Source of the DNA: Saprospiraceae bacterium
GTDB taxonomy: Bacteria > Bacteroidota > Bacteroidia > Chitinophagales > Saprospiraceae
NCBI GenBank assembly: GCA_022448955.1
Contig: JAKVCU010000059.1
Coordinates: 1 to 52,161 of the forward strand
Direction of reading: 5' to 3'
Length of the DNA stretch: 52,161 bases
Shown: piece by piece, positions 9,258 through 18,931 of the stretch
Layout of the letters: each line of letters begins with the position of its first letter
Numbering within the stretch: the stretch's first letter is position 1
Notes under the pieces: model-generated
The model's database searches: none
Told to the model about the DNA's origin: nothing
Seen by the model: the letters and a program-made list of their open reading frames with translations, nothing else
Program-made: the position numbers and the translations under genes

Positions 9258-12200
9258 TTAGTAGCTGTAAACTTGAATAGATTGGCCTACAACCCCAATC
9301 ATCACTTTATTATTTTGTAATAATTCGAAATCTCTAATTTGTCCATCAATATTCAAGGCACTTGCATTATCATATTGAATGTCTCCTCCTTTTTTGCCTC
9401 CGATTAACAGCCAGCCTTTAGAAGCGTCTTCTCTACCAAACTGTGGCTTGGTCAAATAGTGATTTCCTCCAATTAATAGGTCAAGTGTGCCATCTTTGTC
9501 AAAATCATTTGCTGTAACTGCATGTACGGATGAGAACTGTACCTCCACAGGCAAAGGCTGTCGTTCAAACTGACCATTTTTCTGAAAGTATAGTTGACTT
9601 TCCACCACATCTAAATTCAAAACAAGACTCTCTTCTAAAGTATTTGCATCGAATAGCTGTTCCATAGTTGCTTCCGCAAAATCTTTATAATAGACATATT
9701 TCCGTTTTAAGATGGGTAGTTGAGACATTAGCTCATCTTTATCTAAAGAAGGATAAATCTTTTTATCTACCTGCTCAGCAAGTATTTGTTCTACACTTCC
9801 ATTTTTATCAAAATCATTTATATAGAGCAAATGATTCTTACGAATAGCACTGTTGCTCCCTATATTGCCCACAAAAATATCAGCTTGTCCATCCTGATTA
9901 AAGTCTTCTACCAATAAAGTATTCCAAATACCCTTCGTTTTGGCAAAAGCGTTTTCTTCTTTTTCAAAGCGCCCATTCTTATTCATAAAAATGGTGATTG
10001 GCATCCACTCTCCAACGACGATTAAATCCAATAAGCCATCTTGATTGACATCTAACCATTGGGCGTCTGTTATTATTCCCAATTCTTTAAATTCAGGAAT
10101 CTCTATCGATTCAAAATTTTGTTGTCCCTTATTCCTAAATAGGTATGCAGAGCCTGGCAAGCCGTAGGCTTTGTTACTATTGCGTTCCCCTACGAATACA
10201 TCTTCCAAGCCATCTTGATCAAAATCTGCAATAGCAACCGCACCAGTTGCGACCGCTTGAGGAAATTTAAAGGCCTCCTTATTTTTTGTCCATTGCCCGT
10301 CTCCTTCATTGACGTATAAGACATCATGCAATTCTGAGGCAAATGGGGAAAAAGCAGTACCCCCATGTGCAACATAAAGATCTTTATCACCATCATTATC
10401 AGAATCAAAAAAGACAGCATCTACAACTTCAGATCGTTTATCTTCCTCAAAGAACTCCATTTTATGGAATGCTCCATCTTCTTTAGAAATCAAAAGACTA
10501 GAAGAAAAACCTTTTGCTCCTCCTACAAATATATCCTCTACTCCATCCTGATTAAGGTCTGATAGAGCGATTACGGGTCCATCTACAGTATTCATTTTCA
10601 TTAGTAGGCGTTCTCTGTTGAACTGATTAAAACGGAGTAGTTGATGTTCAATGCCTAGATCATAGGAGCCAGTAAAAAAGGAAGCTTTCTCATCTGCAAT
10701 GGCATTAGAAGAAGGGATAAATGGAGAAGAATGATCTGATGGTGCGAAAGTCCATTCCTTATTGACTTTGAGGTTGGTATGTATATCGTAATACCCATTC
10801 GGCCAGATAATTTTTAGACTATCAACAGAGGTGCAATTCCCCAGTCCAAAGAGTAAGTGATTAGAAATACTAGACTGAAAACCACGAGAAGGATAATTCT
10901 CCGCCATAAAGTTTTGCCCACAAGCGTAAACAACCACTTTTGCACCAATAGCTTTTGTATTTTTCTGCTTTCCCTGTAGCTTGATCTTGAGGTAATTGTA
11001 TCCAGAACGTTCAGAAGTGTTTTCATAAATAAAACTTGGCATATTAACATTGTTGAACACCAAGTCTAGATCACCATCATTATCCAAATCACCATAGGCA
11101 CAACCGTTACTAAAACTTTTCTGATCTAATCCCCACTCATCTGCATAATTTTCAAAATTAAAATCTCCGAAGTTTTTAAATGCAAAATTGGCTACTGCTT
11201 GAGAGGGCATAGCATCAATTAGCTTAGTAATGGCGTTCGTACTACCTTTTGCTAAATCATTTTTAATACTAGCATCATCTGCTATGAAAGCCAAGTAATC
11301 ACGATCTAATAAATCTTTATAAATACCATTTGCAACAATTATATCCTTCAAACCATCATTATCAAAATCTTGCATTAAAGAAGACCAGCTCCAGTTGGTT
11401 GCTTCTACCCCCGCCTTTCTCCCAACTTCCAAAAAACCAGCATTGCCCATATTTCTTTGCAGCATATTACGCGGCAACTGATGATAATAACCATTCGAAA
11501 CAGCGAGAGAATACTTTTTCCAAGATTCATACAATGCCTTTGTTTTTTTGCGTTTCACTGTGTGTGGCAACATTTCTGTGATCATCAAATCAGGCATTAA
11601 ATCATTATCCAAGTCTGCTACATCTGCCCCCATTGATCCCCATGGGTAACATTCAAAATACTCCTCTCCTTGCTCTGTAAAGGTTTTATCTTGATTGTTT
11701 AAATACAGATAATCTTTTTCAAAGAAGTCATTAGAAATGTATATATCCGTCCACCCATCCAGATCAAAATCACTCAGAGTAATTCCAAGGCCATATCCAA
11801 TAGCGCTACTAAAAATACCTACCTCTTCAGTGACATCCACAAATTTACCATCCTGATTTTCAAAAAATTTATTGCCATTTTCACTCGGTGTATTACGCTG
11901 CTCAGGAATTAAATCAAATCCCCCTACAGAACGAAGGGAGTTATTCAATAAGTAACAATCTAGATCCCCATCACGATCATAGTCAAAAAAAGCAGATTGG
12001 ATAGATAAGCCGGTAATATTTAATCCATATTCAGCAGATTTTTCCTCAAATTGAGGAATACCATTTTCATCCAGTTGCCCTGTATGGATAAACAACTCAT
12101 TATATCGCTGATCTCCTCCTGGTTTGCCGGCTTTACACACGTATAAATCTAACCAACCATCACCATTAATATCTACAAAGTTTGCGCCTGAAGACCATAC

Positions 12201-12521
12201 GCCAGAACAGGCTAATCTAGTAATAGAAGTTACATCTTCAAAATTCCAATTACCTCTATTCAAAAACATCTTATTATCGACGATATTTCCTGTGAAATAG
12301 ACGTCAATCAGTCCATCATTATTGATATCCCCTAAAGCGACACCCCCACCATTATAGAAATTCCGATAAAGGTATGGATTAAAATCTTCCGTATACTCTA
12401 ATGTATTATTAAACGGAGCAGTATCCTCACTTTTTAGTACAAATAGATGTTTTTCCTCATTACAAGCGAACAAATTCAACGCCAATAAAAAGGCTAAAAA
12501 TCGAGAACATTTAAGAAACAT
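9258..12521 (-). CDS. FG-GAP/VCBS repeat and ASPIC/UnbV domain lipoprotein (paralogue 3)
   Basis: A 1087-residue lipoprotein with Cys20 followed by NEEK, an acidic post-cysteine stretch of the kind linked to surface display in Bacteroidota. Fourteen FG-GAP/VCBS-type loops are visible: seven N-terminal, an ASPIC/UnbV domain at about 507-580, and seven C-terminal. The fifth loop (DLDNDLMPD) lacks the usual Gly. It lies 80 bases downstream of SusD, separated by a hairpin, so it is probably expressed with the SusC/SusD pair at a reduced level. Its context suggests it works as a third surface lipoprotein of the SusC complex. The substrate is unknown. Confidence 0.9.
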   Translation of the reverse strand: MFLKCSRFLAFLLALNLFACNEEKHLFVLKSEDTAPFNNTLEYTEDFNPYLYRNFYNGGGVALGDINNDGLIDVYFTGNIVDNKMFLNRGNWNFEDVTSITRLACSGVWSSGANFVDINGDGWLDLYVCKAGKPGGDQRYNELFIHTGQLDENGIPQFEEKSAEYGLNITGLSIQSAFFDYDRDGDLDCYLLNNSLRSVGGFDLIPEQRNTPSENGNKFFENQDGKFVDVTEEVGIFSSAIGYGLGITLSDFDLDGWTDIYISNDFFEKDYLYLNNQDKTFTEQGEEYFECYPWGSMGADVADLDNDLMPDLMITEMLPHTVKRKKTKALYESWKKYSLAVSNGYYHQLPRNMLQRNMGNAGFLEVGRKAGVEATNWSWSSLMQDFDNDGLKDIIVANGIYKDLLDRDYLAFIADDASIKNDLAKGSTNAITKLIDAMPSQAVANFAFKNFGDFNFENYADEWGLDQKSFSNGCAYGDLDNDGDLDLVFNNVNMPSFIYENTSERSGYNYLKIKLQGKQKNTKAIGAKVVVYACGQNFMAENYPSRGFQSSISNHLLFGLGNCTSVDSLKIIWPNGYYDIHTNLKVNKEWTFAPSDHSSPFIPSSNAIADEKASFFTGSYDLGIEHQLLRFNQFNRERLLMKMNTVDGPVIALSDLNQDGVEDIFVGGAKGFSSSLLISKEDGAFHKMEFFEEDKRSEVVDAVFFDSDNDGDKDLYVAHGGTAFSPFASELHDVLYVNEGDGQWTKNKEAFKFPQAVATGAVAIADFDQDGLEDVFVGERNSNKAYGLPGSAYLFRNKGQQNFESIEIPEFKELGIITDAQWLDVNQDGLLDLIVVGEWMPITIFMNKNGRFEKEENAFAKTKGIWNTLLVEDFNQDGQADIFVGNIGSNSAIRKNHLLYINDFDKNGSVEQILAEQVDKKIYPSLDKDELMSQLPILKRKYVYYKDFAEATMEQLFDANTLEESLVLNLDVVESQLYFQKNGQFERQPLPVEVQFSSVHAVTANDFDKDGTLDLLIGGNHYLTKPQFGREDASKGWLLIGGKKGGDIQYDNASALNIDGQIRDFELLQNNKVMIGVVGQSIQVYSY

Positions 12522-12549
12522 GTGGTACGCAAGTTGATTTAAAGAAGAA

Positions 12550-12577
12550 GGGTCGCCTCCCGTAAAGAAAGCGACCC
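12550..12577 (-). terminator. Intercistronic hairpin after susD
   Basis: Perfect seven-base arms GGGTCGC/GCGACCC enclose a 14-base loop between the susD stop and the next gene's start. In the transcribed (minus) direction it is followed by a pyrimidine-rich stretch TTCTTCTTT, not a clean U-run. It may act as a partial terminator or as a 3' stabiliser giving more SusC/SusD than FG-GAP/ASPIC protein. Confidence 0.6.
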
Positions 12578-12601
12578 CTAAAGTTATTATTTTATATAGT
12601 A

Positions 12602-14203
12602 TTAATAACCATCATTTTGTGTAAGTGTACCACCACTAGCTTGAAGTTGCTCAAACGGAATAGGGAATACATTTACGTGATCAGATGGGTCAGCTGGCTT
12701 TTCCCACCAAGCATCATTGTATTTGCCAAAGCGGATTAAGTCCATACGACGTACACCTTCTTGGAACATTTCGCGGCCTCTTTCTGCTAAGAACTCATCT
12801 GCATCAATTGTGCTGTAGCTATTTACTTTAGCTCTTGCTCTAAGAACGTTTACATCATCCAATGAAACGTTCCAATCACCAGCAGCTCTTGCTCTCGCTT
12901 CACCACGCATTAGGTAAACTTCACCTAAACGAACGATTGGGTAGTCATTATCCATATCTGGACGACCGAACTGCTTAAAGCTAAACTTACCTGGACGAGC
13001 ACCAGCCTCACGTAGAGAGTTTGGTGTCAATTCATTGATAGCAGGGGTATAGTTTAATACTAATTCACCATCATCAGATGCATAATCAAGGATTGCAGAA
13101 CCACCGAAATCAAGCTGTTGCCCTACAATGAAGCTAGCTTCTTTACGCGCATCACCATTTTCAAAAGAATTATAGAATTCTTCCAAAGTAGCATAACCAT
13201 TCCATGGCTGAGCATCAAAATTCCAAGTAAATTGGCTAGAGTAGTGGAGATTCATCTGACTGAAGTTCATACCACCAGCAGATGCCTCATCGTACAATAC
13301 CGAGAAAATGTGCTCTGGGTTGTTTTCGTTATTGGATGCGAAAACAGCAGCAAAGCCACTAAGTTCATCTGGATCACTAGCTACACCAGCTCTTTTACCT
13401 TGGTTAGCAACCTTGCATCCATCACCACAAAGTTGATAGACACCTCTGTCAATGATGTAAGATGCTGCATCAGCAGCTTCCTGCCATCTTGCAGTACCTG
13501 TGTAAACCTCTGCATTCAGATATAGCTTAGCTATGATACCCAATGTTCCAAACTGGTTCATTGCATAAGGATTGGGATCTGTACCTAAGGCACTACCTGA
13601 TAAATCCATTGAAGAAGAAATCTCAGAAACACCTAGAGCATCCAATAACTCAGATTCAACGAATGCAAATACTTCAGCACGAGAAGCCTGTGGAGCATCT
13701 TGACCAGGAGAAGTAATAATTTTTACTCTACCATAAAGGTCAAGAAGACGGAAGTAATAATAAGCACGAAGGGACCTAGCCTGAGCAGTTTGATTGGCAT
13801 CCAAATTATCACCATTTAGTAATTCATTAACCGTGTTAATAGCATTGTATGTTTGTACCCAAGTACCATTTACAAATGCATGTGTTGCATCGTAAGTATG
13901 ACGATGAAGATCAATCAAGATACCACCATCAAACCAGTCACCACCTTTTGCACAGATTACCATTTCATCTGTAGGAAGCTCTTGTACAGAATAATATCCA
14001 CCATGGTTAGCAGTACCTGCTCCTCTTAGAGAAGCGTAAGCAGCGCTTAATGGCCCAGCAGAACCACCACCACCACCTGTGTCGATACCTTCAATATTAA
14101 TATCCTCTGTTACGTCACCTACCAAATCTTCTTCAAGATCTGTACAGGCTTGAACAGCAAAAATTGCTACTAAAGCAAATAAAAATTTTAAAAATTTACT
14201 CAT
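12602..14203 (-). CDS. SusD/RagB family nutrient-binding outer-membrane lipoprotein
   Basis: A 533-residue SusD-type lipoprotein with lipidation at Cys20 (VQAC), then an acidic linker and a pentaglycine stretch at about residues 43-48. The helical TPR-like region with ARSLRAYYYFRLLDLYG, typical of SusD/RagB, and the C-terminal block with FPIPFEQL and the closing LTQNDGY are all present. SusD proteins cap the SusC barrel and bind substrate at the cell surface. It sits 21 bases after its SusC partner, the standard gene order. No glycan-specific gene lies next to it, so the substrate cannot be inferred from neighbours. Confidence 0.95.
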   Translation of the reverse strand: MSKFLKFLFALVAIFAVQACTDLEEDLVGDVTEDINIEGIDTGGGGGSAGPLSAAYASLRGAGTANHGGYYSVQELPTDEMVICAKGGDWFDGGILIDLHRHTYDATHAFVNGTWVQTYNAINTVNELLNGDNLDANQTAQARSLRAYYYFRLLDLYGRVKIITSPGQDAPQASRAEVFAFVESELLDALGVSEISSSMDLSGSALGTDPNPYAMNQFGTLGIIAKLYLNAEVYTGTARWQEAADAASYIIDRGVYQLCGDGCKVANQGKRAGVASDPDELSGFAAVFASNNENNPEHIFSVLYDEASAGGMNFSQMNLHYSSQFTWNFDAQPWNGYATLEEFYNSFENGDARKEASFIVGQQLDFGGSAILDYASDDGELVLNYTPAINELTPNSLREAGARPGKFSFKQFGRPDMDNDYPIVRLGEVYLMRGEARARAAGDWNVSLDDVNVLRARAKVNSYSTIDADEFLAERGREMFQEGVRRMDLIRFGKYNDAWWEKPADPSDHVNVFPIPFEQLQASGGTLTQNDGY

Positions 14204-14224
14204 GACTATATGTTTTAATAATCA

Positions 14225-17200
14225 TTAAAAGTTTAAGTTAACACCCAATGCAAATACTCTAGAATTGAAGTAGTTATTTCTTCTTTCAATACCTGGAGAT
14301 AATACATCACTAGCAATCGTGGTGTTACCATTACCTGCAGAACCTCTGTCCACTAAACTAGGCTCTGGATCAATACCACTATAGTTAGTAATAACGAATG
14401 CATTACGTATCATTAAAGATACTTGAATTGAACGAATTGCAGCGTCATTTAAGTTGAATTGTCTAGAAATAGTCAAATTGTCCAACTTGAAGAAATCTGC
14501 CTTCTCTACATAAAGCGAGCTGAAACGTGCAGTAGTCAATCCATCCACTGCGTTTTCAGTATTCACGAAGTTGTAAGATGTCTGAGTAGACAATCTTGGC
14601 TCGTAGAATGCACGGAATGTATTCACTAGGCTATGGCCGAATGCCCCTCTAAAGAACGCATTAATTGACCAATCACCAATTTGGATTTGGTTAGTCCAAC
14701 CTAATTCTAAATCCGGAACACCATTACCTAGTACTTCAAAGTCAGCATCTGGATTCAAGGCTTGATCTTGTCCTGTAACTAACTGACCATCACCATTGAT
14801 ATCAGCAAAAATAGGAGAACCATCTTCAACACCTTCGTAAACTGGCCCCCAAATGTTACCTATTTCTTGACCAACTTGAACTAGAAGCATGTTCGTACCG
14901 TTCTGACCAGGAGCACCTAGGTTACCTCTGGTTTCTGCGTCAAGTACATATTCTTCCAATACCGTTTCGTAAGTAGAAAGCACAACACCTGTTGTGTAAT
15001 TGAAGTTTTCACTACGTACAACATCATAGTTAAGTGCTAATTCTAAACCTTGTGTATTGAGCTTACCTGCATTTTCGAATCTTCTGTCAACACCGAAAAC
15101 GGCAACGTCAACTGTTCTTTCTAAGATAAAGTCAGAAATATCTCTGTTATATAAGTCTAAAGTAGTAGAGAATCTTCCCATACTGAATTCAAGACCAAAG
15201 TTTAATTCTGCCTTTTCTTCCCATTTTAAATCAGGGTTGGCAGCACGCGCAAGCGTTGTATTAACAGCACCTGAAGGGTCGTTTGATATTGATCTAATTT
15301 CTTGTGATAAACCAGACTGTTGAGGAAGTGCACCTGTTACACCATAACCCACTCTAACTTTCAATAAATCAACACTGCCGATATTCAAGTATCTGTTTAA
15401 GTCAACACCTACACCAAATGCTGGGAAGATACCCCACTGATTACCTTCACCTAACTTAGATGAACCTTCACGACGAACAGAAGCGTTCAAGAAGATCGCA
15501 TTATCGAATGTGAAGTTAGCACGTCCGAAGAAGGCAATGATTTTGTTATTTGGAGATCTGTTACTACTTGCATTAATGAAACCAGCATTTTGTAAATCCT
15601 GAGAACTTTCAATCAAGTTGCTGAAATCAAGAGAATTGTCAGGGAAATCACCGATGCTAAAGAATCTATCATTAAAATTATCTTCTTGGTAAGAATAACC
15701 TGCTGTAATAGTAAGATCAGATTTACCAAAGCTAGTTAAGTAAGTAGCAAAACCTTCGTATAGGCTAAATGTTGCATTAGACTCGTAAAATTCTGCTAAA
15801 CCTTTTCTGGTTGGAGAAGTAGCATTTCCTCTAAAGTTAGCTGTTGTAGGAGCATACTGGTCATTAGAGAAATCAGTGCTCTGTTGAGCGATTCTCATTG
15901 TCACAGATAAGTTAGAAAGAATATCATAAGACAAGTTCGCACTGTAGTTAAACTCTGATCTTTCAGCTACGTTTCTGTTTTGATCAACAATTGATACCGG
16001 GTTGAAGCTATCGAAAAGACCCAATGTTTCAAAGAATCCACCAAACTGACTACTGTTGAATTCGAAAGGAGAATTTGCACCTAAAACGGGAGCAGTTGGG
16101 TTATACAATACCGCATATCTTAATGCTTCATCATAACCAATACGTTGATCTTTCGTTGTGTAAGAAGAACTGAAATCGATTTTCAGCTTATCGTTGAATA
16201 CTCTAGAAGAGAAGTTCAAACGAGCGTTAAACTGATCGAAGCCAGTGTTTCTCATAATACCGTTTTGCTCTCTGATATTAACAGAAGCACGGAAATTAGA
16301 GTTAGCGCCTACTCCACCACCAACGGATAAACCATGTGTATGGTTGATTGGATTTTCAGTTACTTCGTCAATCCAGTCCGTACGGCTACCCAAATCTGTA
16401 CCACCTGCAGCTACGAATTCATTTCCATCCAGGATCTCAATGCTGTTAAGGATAGACTCTGTAGAAACCTGCCCGTTGTAAGACCACTGTAGTTTCTGAG
16501 AAGCTTTACCCTTCTTAGTAGTAACAATGATTACACCTGAAGAACCACGAGAACCGTAAATCGCCGCAGCAGAACCATCTTTAAGTACGCTGATCGTTTC
16601 GATATCATTAGGGTCAACATTCTGTAAAGAAGCCCCAATAACACCATCGATCACGACTAATGGTTGAACGTTAGCACCTACAGTAGATAGACCTCTCAAA
16701 CGAATCACAGACTGATTGTTTGGGTTTCCACCTCTGTTGTAAACTTGCAAACCAGCTACCTTACCTTGAAGAAGCTGTGCAGGATCAGAAATTACTCCTT
16801 GGTTGAAGTCCTTCTCAGATACTTCGACTACAGAAGAAGTGATCTCTTTTTCCTTTTGTGTTCCGTAACCTGTTACGACAACCTCGTCCAAGTCTGTACC
16901 AGCACTCATCTGTACATCGATGACGTTAGAAACGCCAATGTCTTGAGTGGTTGTTGCATAACCTGTGTAAGAAAATTGAATTTGAGCTGCGCCATCTGGC
17001 ACATTTAGTGAGAATTTACCATCAAGATCGGTAACTGTACCAGTAGAAGTACCTAACACGGCTACCGAAGCTCCGATTAAAGGCTCGTTGGTCTCTGCAT
17101 CGGTAACCGTACCTGTTACGGTACGCTGCGCCATTGCAAAAGTCCCCATTGCTACAAAAAGTAGTAACAATGCATACTTTAAGTCGACTTTAAGTTTCAT
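14225..17200 (-). CDS. SusC/RagA family TonB-linked outer-membrane receptor
   Basis: A 991-residue TonB-dependent transporter. Order: signal peptide (about 1-24), carboxypeptidase-regulatory-like beta-sandwich (about 25-110), the SusC signature DEVVVTGYGTQ, plug domain (about 115-230, including VVIDGVIG and SVLKDGSAAAIYGSRG), then a beta-barrel. The C-terminus ends in an aromatic residue (NLNF), as expected for an outer-membrane barrel. Its partner SusD follows at once. Transport would be powered by TonB-ExbBD; an ExbB/ExbD cluster lies about 5 kb away. The upstream region is rich in dyad symmetry, but no sigma/anti-sigma pair or hybrid two-component gene is adjacent. Confidence 0.95.
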   Translation of the reverse strand: MKLKVDLKYALLLLFVAMGTFAMAQRTVTGTVTDAETNEPLIGASVAVLGTSTGTVTDLDGKFSLNVPDGAAQIQFSYTGYATTTQDIGVSNVIDVQMSAGTDLDEVVVTGYGTQKEKEITSSVVEVSEKDFNQGVISDPAQLLQGKVAGLQVYNRGGNPNNQSVIRLRGLSTVGANVQPLVVIDGVIGASLQNVDPNDIETISVLKDGSAAAIYGSRGSSGVIIVTTKKGKASQKLQWSYNGQVSTESILNSIEILDGNEFVAAGGTDLGSRTDWIDEVTENPINHTHGLSVGGGVGANSNFRASVNIREQNGIMRNTGFDQFNARLNFSSRVFNDKLKIDFSSSYTTKDQRIGYDEALRYAVLYNPTAPVLGANSPFEFNSSQFGGFFETLGLFDSFNPVSIVDQNRNVAERSEFNYSANLSYDILSNLSVTMRIAQQSTDFSNDQYAPTTANFRGNATSPTRKGLAEFYESNATFSLYEGFATYLTSFGKSDLTITAGYSYQEDNFNDRFFSIGDFPDNSLDFSNLIESSQDLQNAGFINASSNRSPNNKIIAFFGRANFTFDNAIFLNASVRREGSSKLGEGNQWGIFPAFGVGVDLNRYLNIGSVDLLKVRVGYGVTGALPQQSGLSQEIRSISNDPSGAVNTTLARAANPDLKWEEKAELNFGLEFSMGRFSTTLDLYNRDISDFILERTVDVAVFGVDRRFENAGKLNTQGLELALNYDVVRSENFNYTTGVVLSTYETVLEEYVLDAETRGNLGAPGQNGTNMLLVQVGQEIGNIWGPVYEGVEDGSPIFADINGDGQLVTGQDQALNPDADFEVLGNGVPDLELGWTNQIQIGDWSINAFFRGAFGHSLVNTFRAFYEPRLSTQTSYNFVNTENAVDGLTTARFSSLYVEKADFFKLDNLTISRQFNLNDAAIRSIQVSLMIRNAFVITNYSGIDPEPSLVDRGSAGNGNTTIASDVLSPGIERRNNYFNSRVFALGVNLNF

Positions 17201-17680
17201 ACATTACTTAAATTTGGTTAAAAAATGTAATTACATCTCATGTAATTCGTTACATCTAATTATATAGAGTAGATATCTTTTAAACCATTGTGTAGAGATA
17301 ATTTTATCTCCATTTTGTTATTTATTCTTGCGGGTTTTATGGGGGAAACTCAGTAAAATGGGATTATTGAACAATATGTGTGCATTTAACACTAACTAGA
17401 TGTAAAAGTCATAAATAAGTTTTAAAAAAACAAGAATAGACTAAAAGATTTTCAAAAATCCCATCAAAACAAAATATTATTAGGATTTATACATCTTAAA
17501 AATCAACACTCCTGCTTTTCCAAACGTTTAAATACTGTCTTTAGCTGCTTTTATCCTCTACTTTGAATTCTTGAAATGGTGCAACAAATAAGGAGATGAT
17601 AAAGAATTCAGCATGCTTTAATTAATAGCGATAAAAGACAAAGGTTGTCTCTAATCATGACATACACAGGTTTATATCAC
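17201..17680. other. Divergent intergenic region between susC and the aspartyl protease gene
   Basis: About 480 AT-rich bases carry the control regions of two divergent genes. The susC-proximal 110 bases contain several inverted repeats, listed separately. I found no exact TAnnTTTG element facing susC. The plus-strand side has TACTTTG near 17557, one base short of the consensus spacing. No coding frame is supported here. Confidence 0.5.
17225..17310 (-). promoter_or_regulatory. Cluster of dyad-symmetric sites upstream of susC
   Basis: Four perfect palindromes lie 25-110 bases before the susC start: ATGTAATTACAT at 17225-17236; ATGTAA-TTCG-TTACAT at 17240-17255; AGATATCT at 17271-17278; and GAGATAA-TT-TTATCTC at 17295-17310. 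The first two share the same six-base arm, which fits a dimeric regulator binding twice or alternative RNA stems in the leader. No regulator gene adjoins, so the binding factor is unknown. Confidence 0.55.
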
Positions 17681-18922
17681 ATGAAAAATCAAATTCTTTT
17701 TCTTTTCATTTTTTTTCTTCCTTTAGGACTATCTTCTCAGGTCATTAAAAAGCCTAAAGTTGATTTTAAGCTCTCCCAAAATAGTAAGAAGATAGAACTT
17801 CCATTTGAATATGAAAATAACTTCATTATCGTTAAAGTTCTTTTCAATAACTTTCTCCCTTTGCGTTTTATCTTCGATACAGGAGCGGAACATACAATTC
17901 TCACCAAAAGAGAAATTTCTGATTTAATGGCTATTAATTATACTCGAAAGTTTTCTATCATGGGAGCTGATTTAACGACCGTCTTAATAGCATACCTTAC
18001 CCAAAATATTGATCTAACTATAGGTCGATTCAAAGCGCTCAACAAAAATATCTTAGTTCTAGATGATGATTATTTTAAATTTGATCAATTTGCAGGGATC
18101 GATGTACAGGGTATTATTGGAGCCGACCTGTTCAGGAGATATATTGTAAAAATTAACTTTAAAAGAAAAGTGATCACCTTATATCAGCCCAAACACTTCG
18201 AAGCTCCTTCAAAAAAATACATTGAACTACCTGTTGAAATTAAGAGACATAAACCCTATGTAACAACGAATGTTCAATTTGCAGATCAAACAGAATTAGA
18301 AGTCAAACTATTATTGGATACAGGCGCTAGTCTGCCGCTTATGCTGCATACCAATACCCATCCTAATCTTGACCTTCCGGAGAAGATCATACGCAGTAAA
18401 CTAGCAGCTGGCTTGGGAGGTGACCTAGAAGGATTTATTGGTCGTACGCAAAAACTATTCTTAAAAGATGTAGTCTTACAGGAGACGACAACTTATTTTC
18501 AAGATTTACCCGACGCGATTGATAGTATACAGATTAACTCGAGAAACGGGATAATCGGAAACGAAATACTAAGTCGATTTGTGGTTATATTTGATTACAT
18601 TAACGAGAAAGTATATTTAAAGCCAGCCAAAAAATTTAAAAAGAAATTTAAGTTTGATCGAAGTGGACTATTACTGGCTCGTTCTGGAAAACGTATGGAA
18701 CATTTTGTTGTATATAGTGTAATCAAAGACAGTCCAGCGGAGAAAGCAGGCATTCAGGTAGGAGATGTTATTATTCGATGTAATGGCTGGCCTTCTAGCT
18801 TCTATACTCTGGAAGGTATTTCACGAAAGTTTAAAAAGCGAGTAGGTAAAAAAATCAAATTAAAAGTACAGCGTGACAATCAAAAATTAGAGTTTAAATT
18901 TAAACTCAGAAATATTATCTAA
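17681..18922 (+). CDS. Pepsin/retropepsin-like aspartyl protease with PDZ domain
   Basis: The start chosen is the ATG at 17681, giving 413 residues and a clean signal peptide (MKNQILFL..., cleaved near LSSQ); an upstream in-frame ATG at 17645 would bury it. Two aspartyl protease halves are visible, each with a catalytic DTG: FDTGAE at about residue 66 and LDTGAS at about residue 213. A C-terminal PDZ domain (about 335-410) has the SPAEKAGIQVGDVI signature. Such aspartyl protease-PDZ proteins are common in Bacteroidota as exported proteins of mostly unknown substrate. The gene precedes ruvX by nine bases and probably shares its transcript. Confidence 0.88.
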   Translation: MKNQILFLFIFFLPLGLSSQVIKKPKVDFKLSQNSKKIELPFEYENNFIIVKVLFNNFLPLRFIFDTGAEHTILTKREISDLMAINYTRKFSIMGADLTTVLIAYLTQNIDLTIGRFKALNKNILVLDDDYFKFDQFAGIDVQGIIGADLFRRYIVKINFKRKVITLYQPKHFEAPSKKYIELPVEIKRHKPYVTTNVQFADQTELEVKLLLDTGASLPLMLHTNTHPNLDLPEKIIRSKLAAGLGGDLEGFIGRTQKLFLKDVVLQETTTYFQDLPDAIDSIQINSRNGIIGNEILSRFVVIFDYINEKVYLKPAKKFKKKFKFDRSGLLLARSGKRMEHFVVYSVIKDSPAEKAGIQVGDVIIRCNGWPSSFYTLEGISRKFKKRVGKKIKLKVQRDNQKLEFKFKLRNII

Positions 18923-18931
18923 ACTCTTAGC

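Noticed and set aside
13118-13525. A 135-codon plus-strand open frame
   Set aside because: It lies wholly antisense to susD, has low-complexity Ser/Thr/Ile composition and no motif; susD is unambiguous.
14060-14085. Short tandem ACC-type repeat in the plus strand
   Set aside because: It encodes the glycine run in the SusD linker after the lipidated Cys and is a normal coding feature.
14225-17200. A full polysaccharide utilisation locus
   Set aside because: SusC and SusD are present, but no glycoside hydrolase, lyase, sulfatase or hybrid two-component regulator lies within the window.
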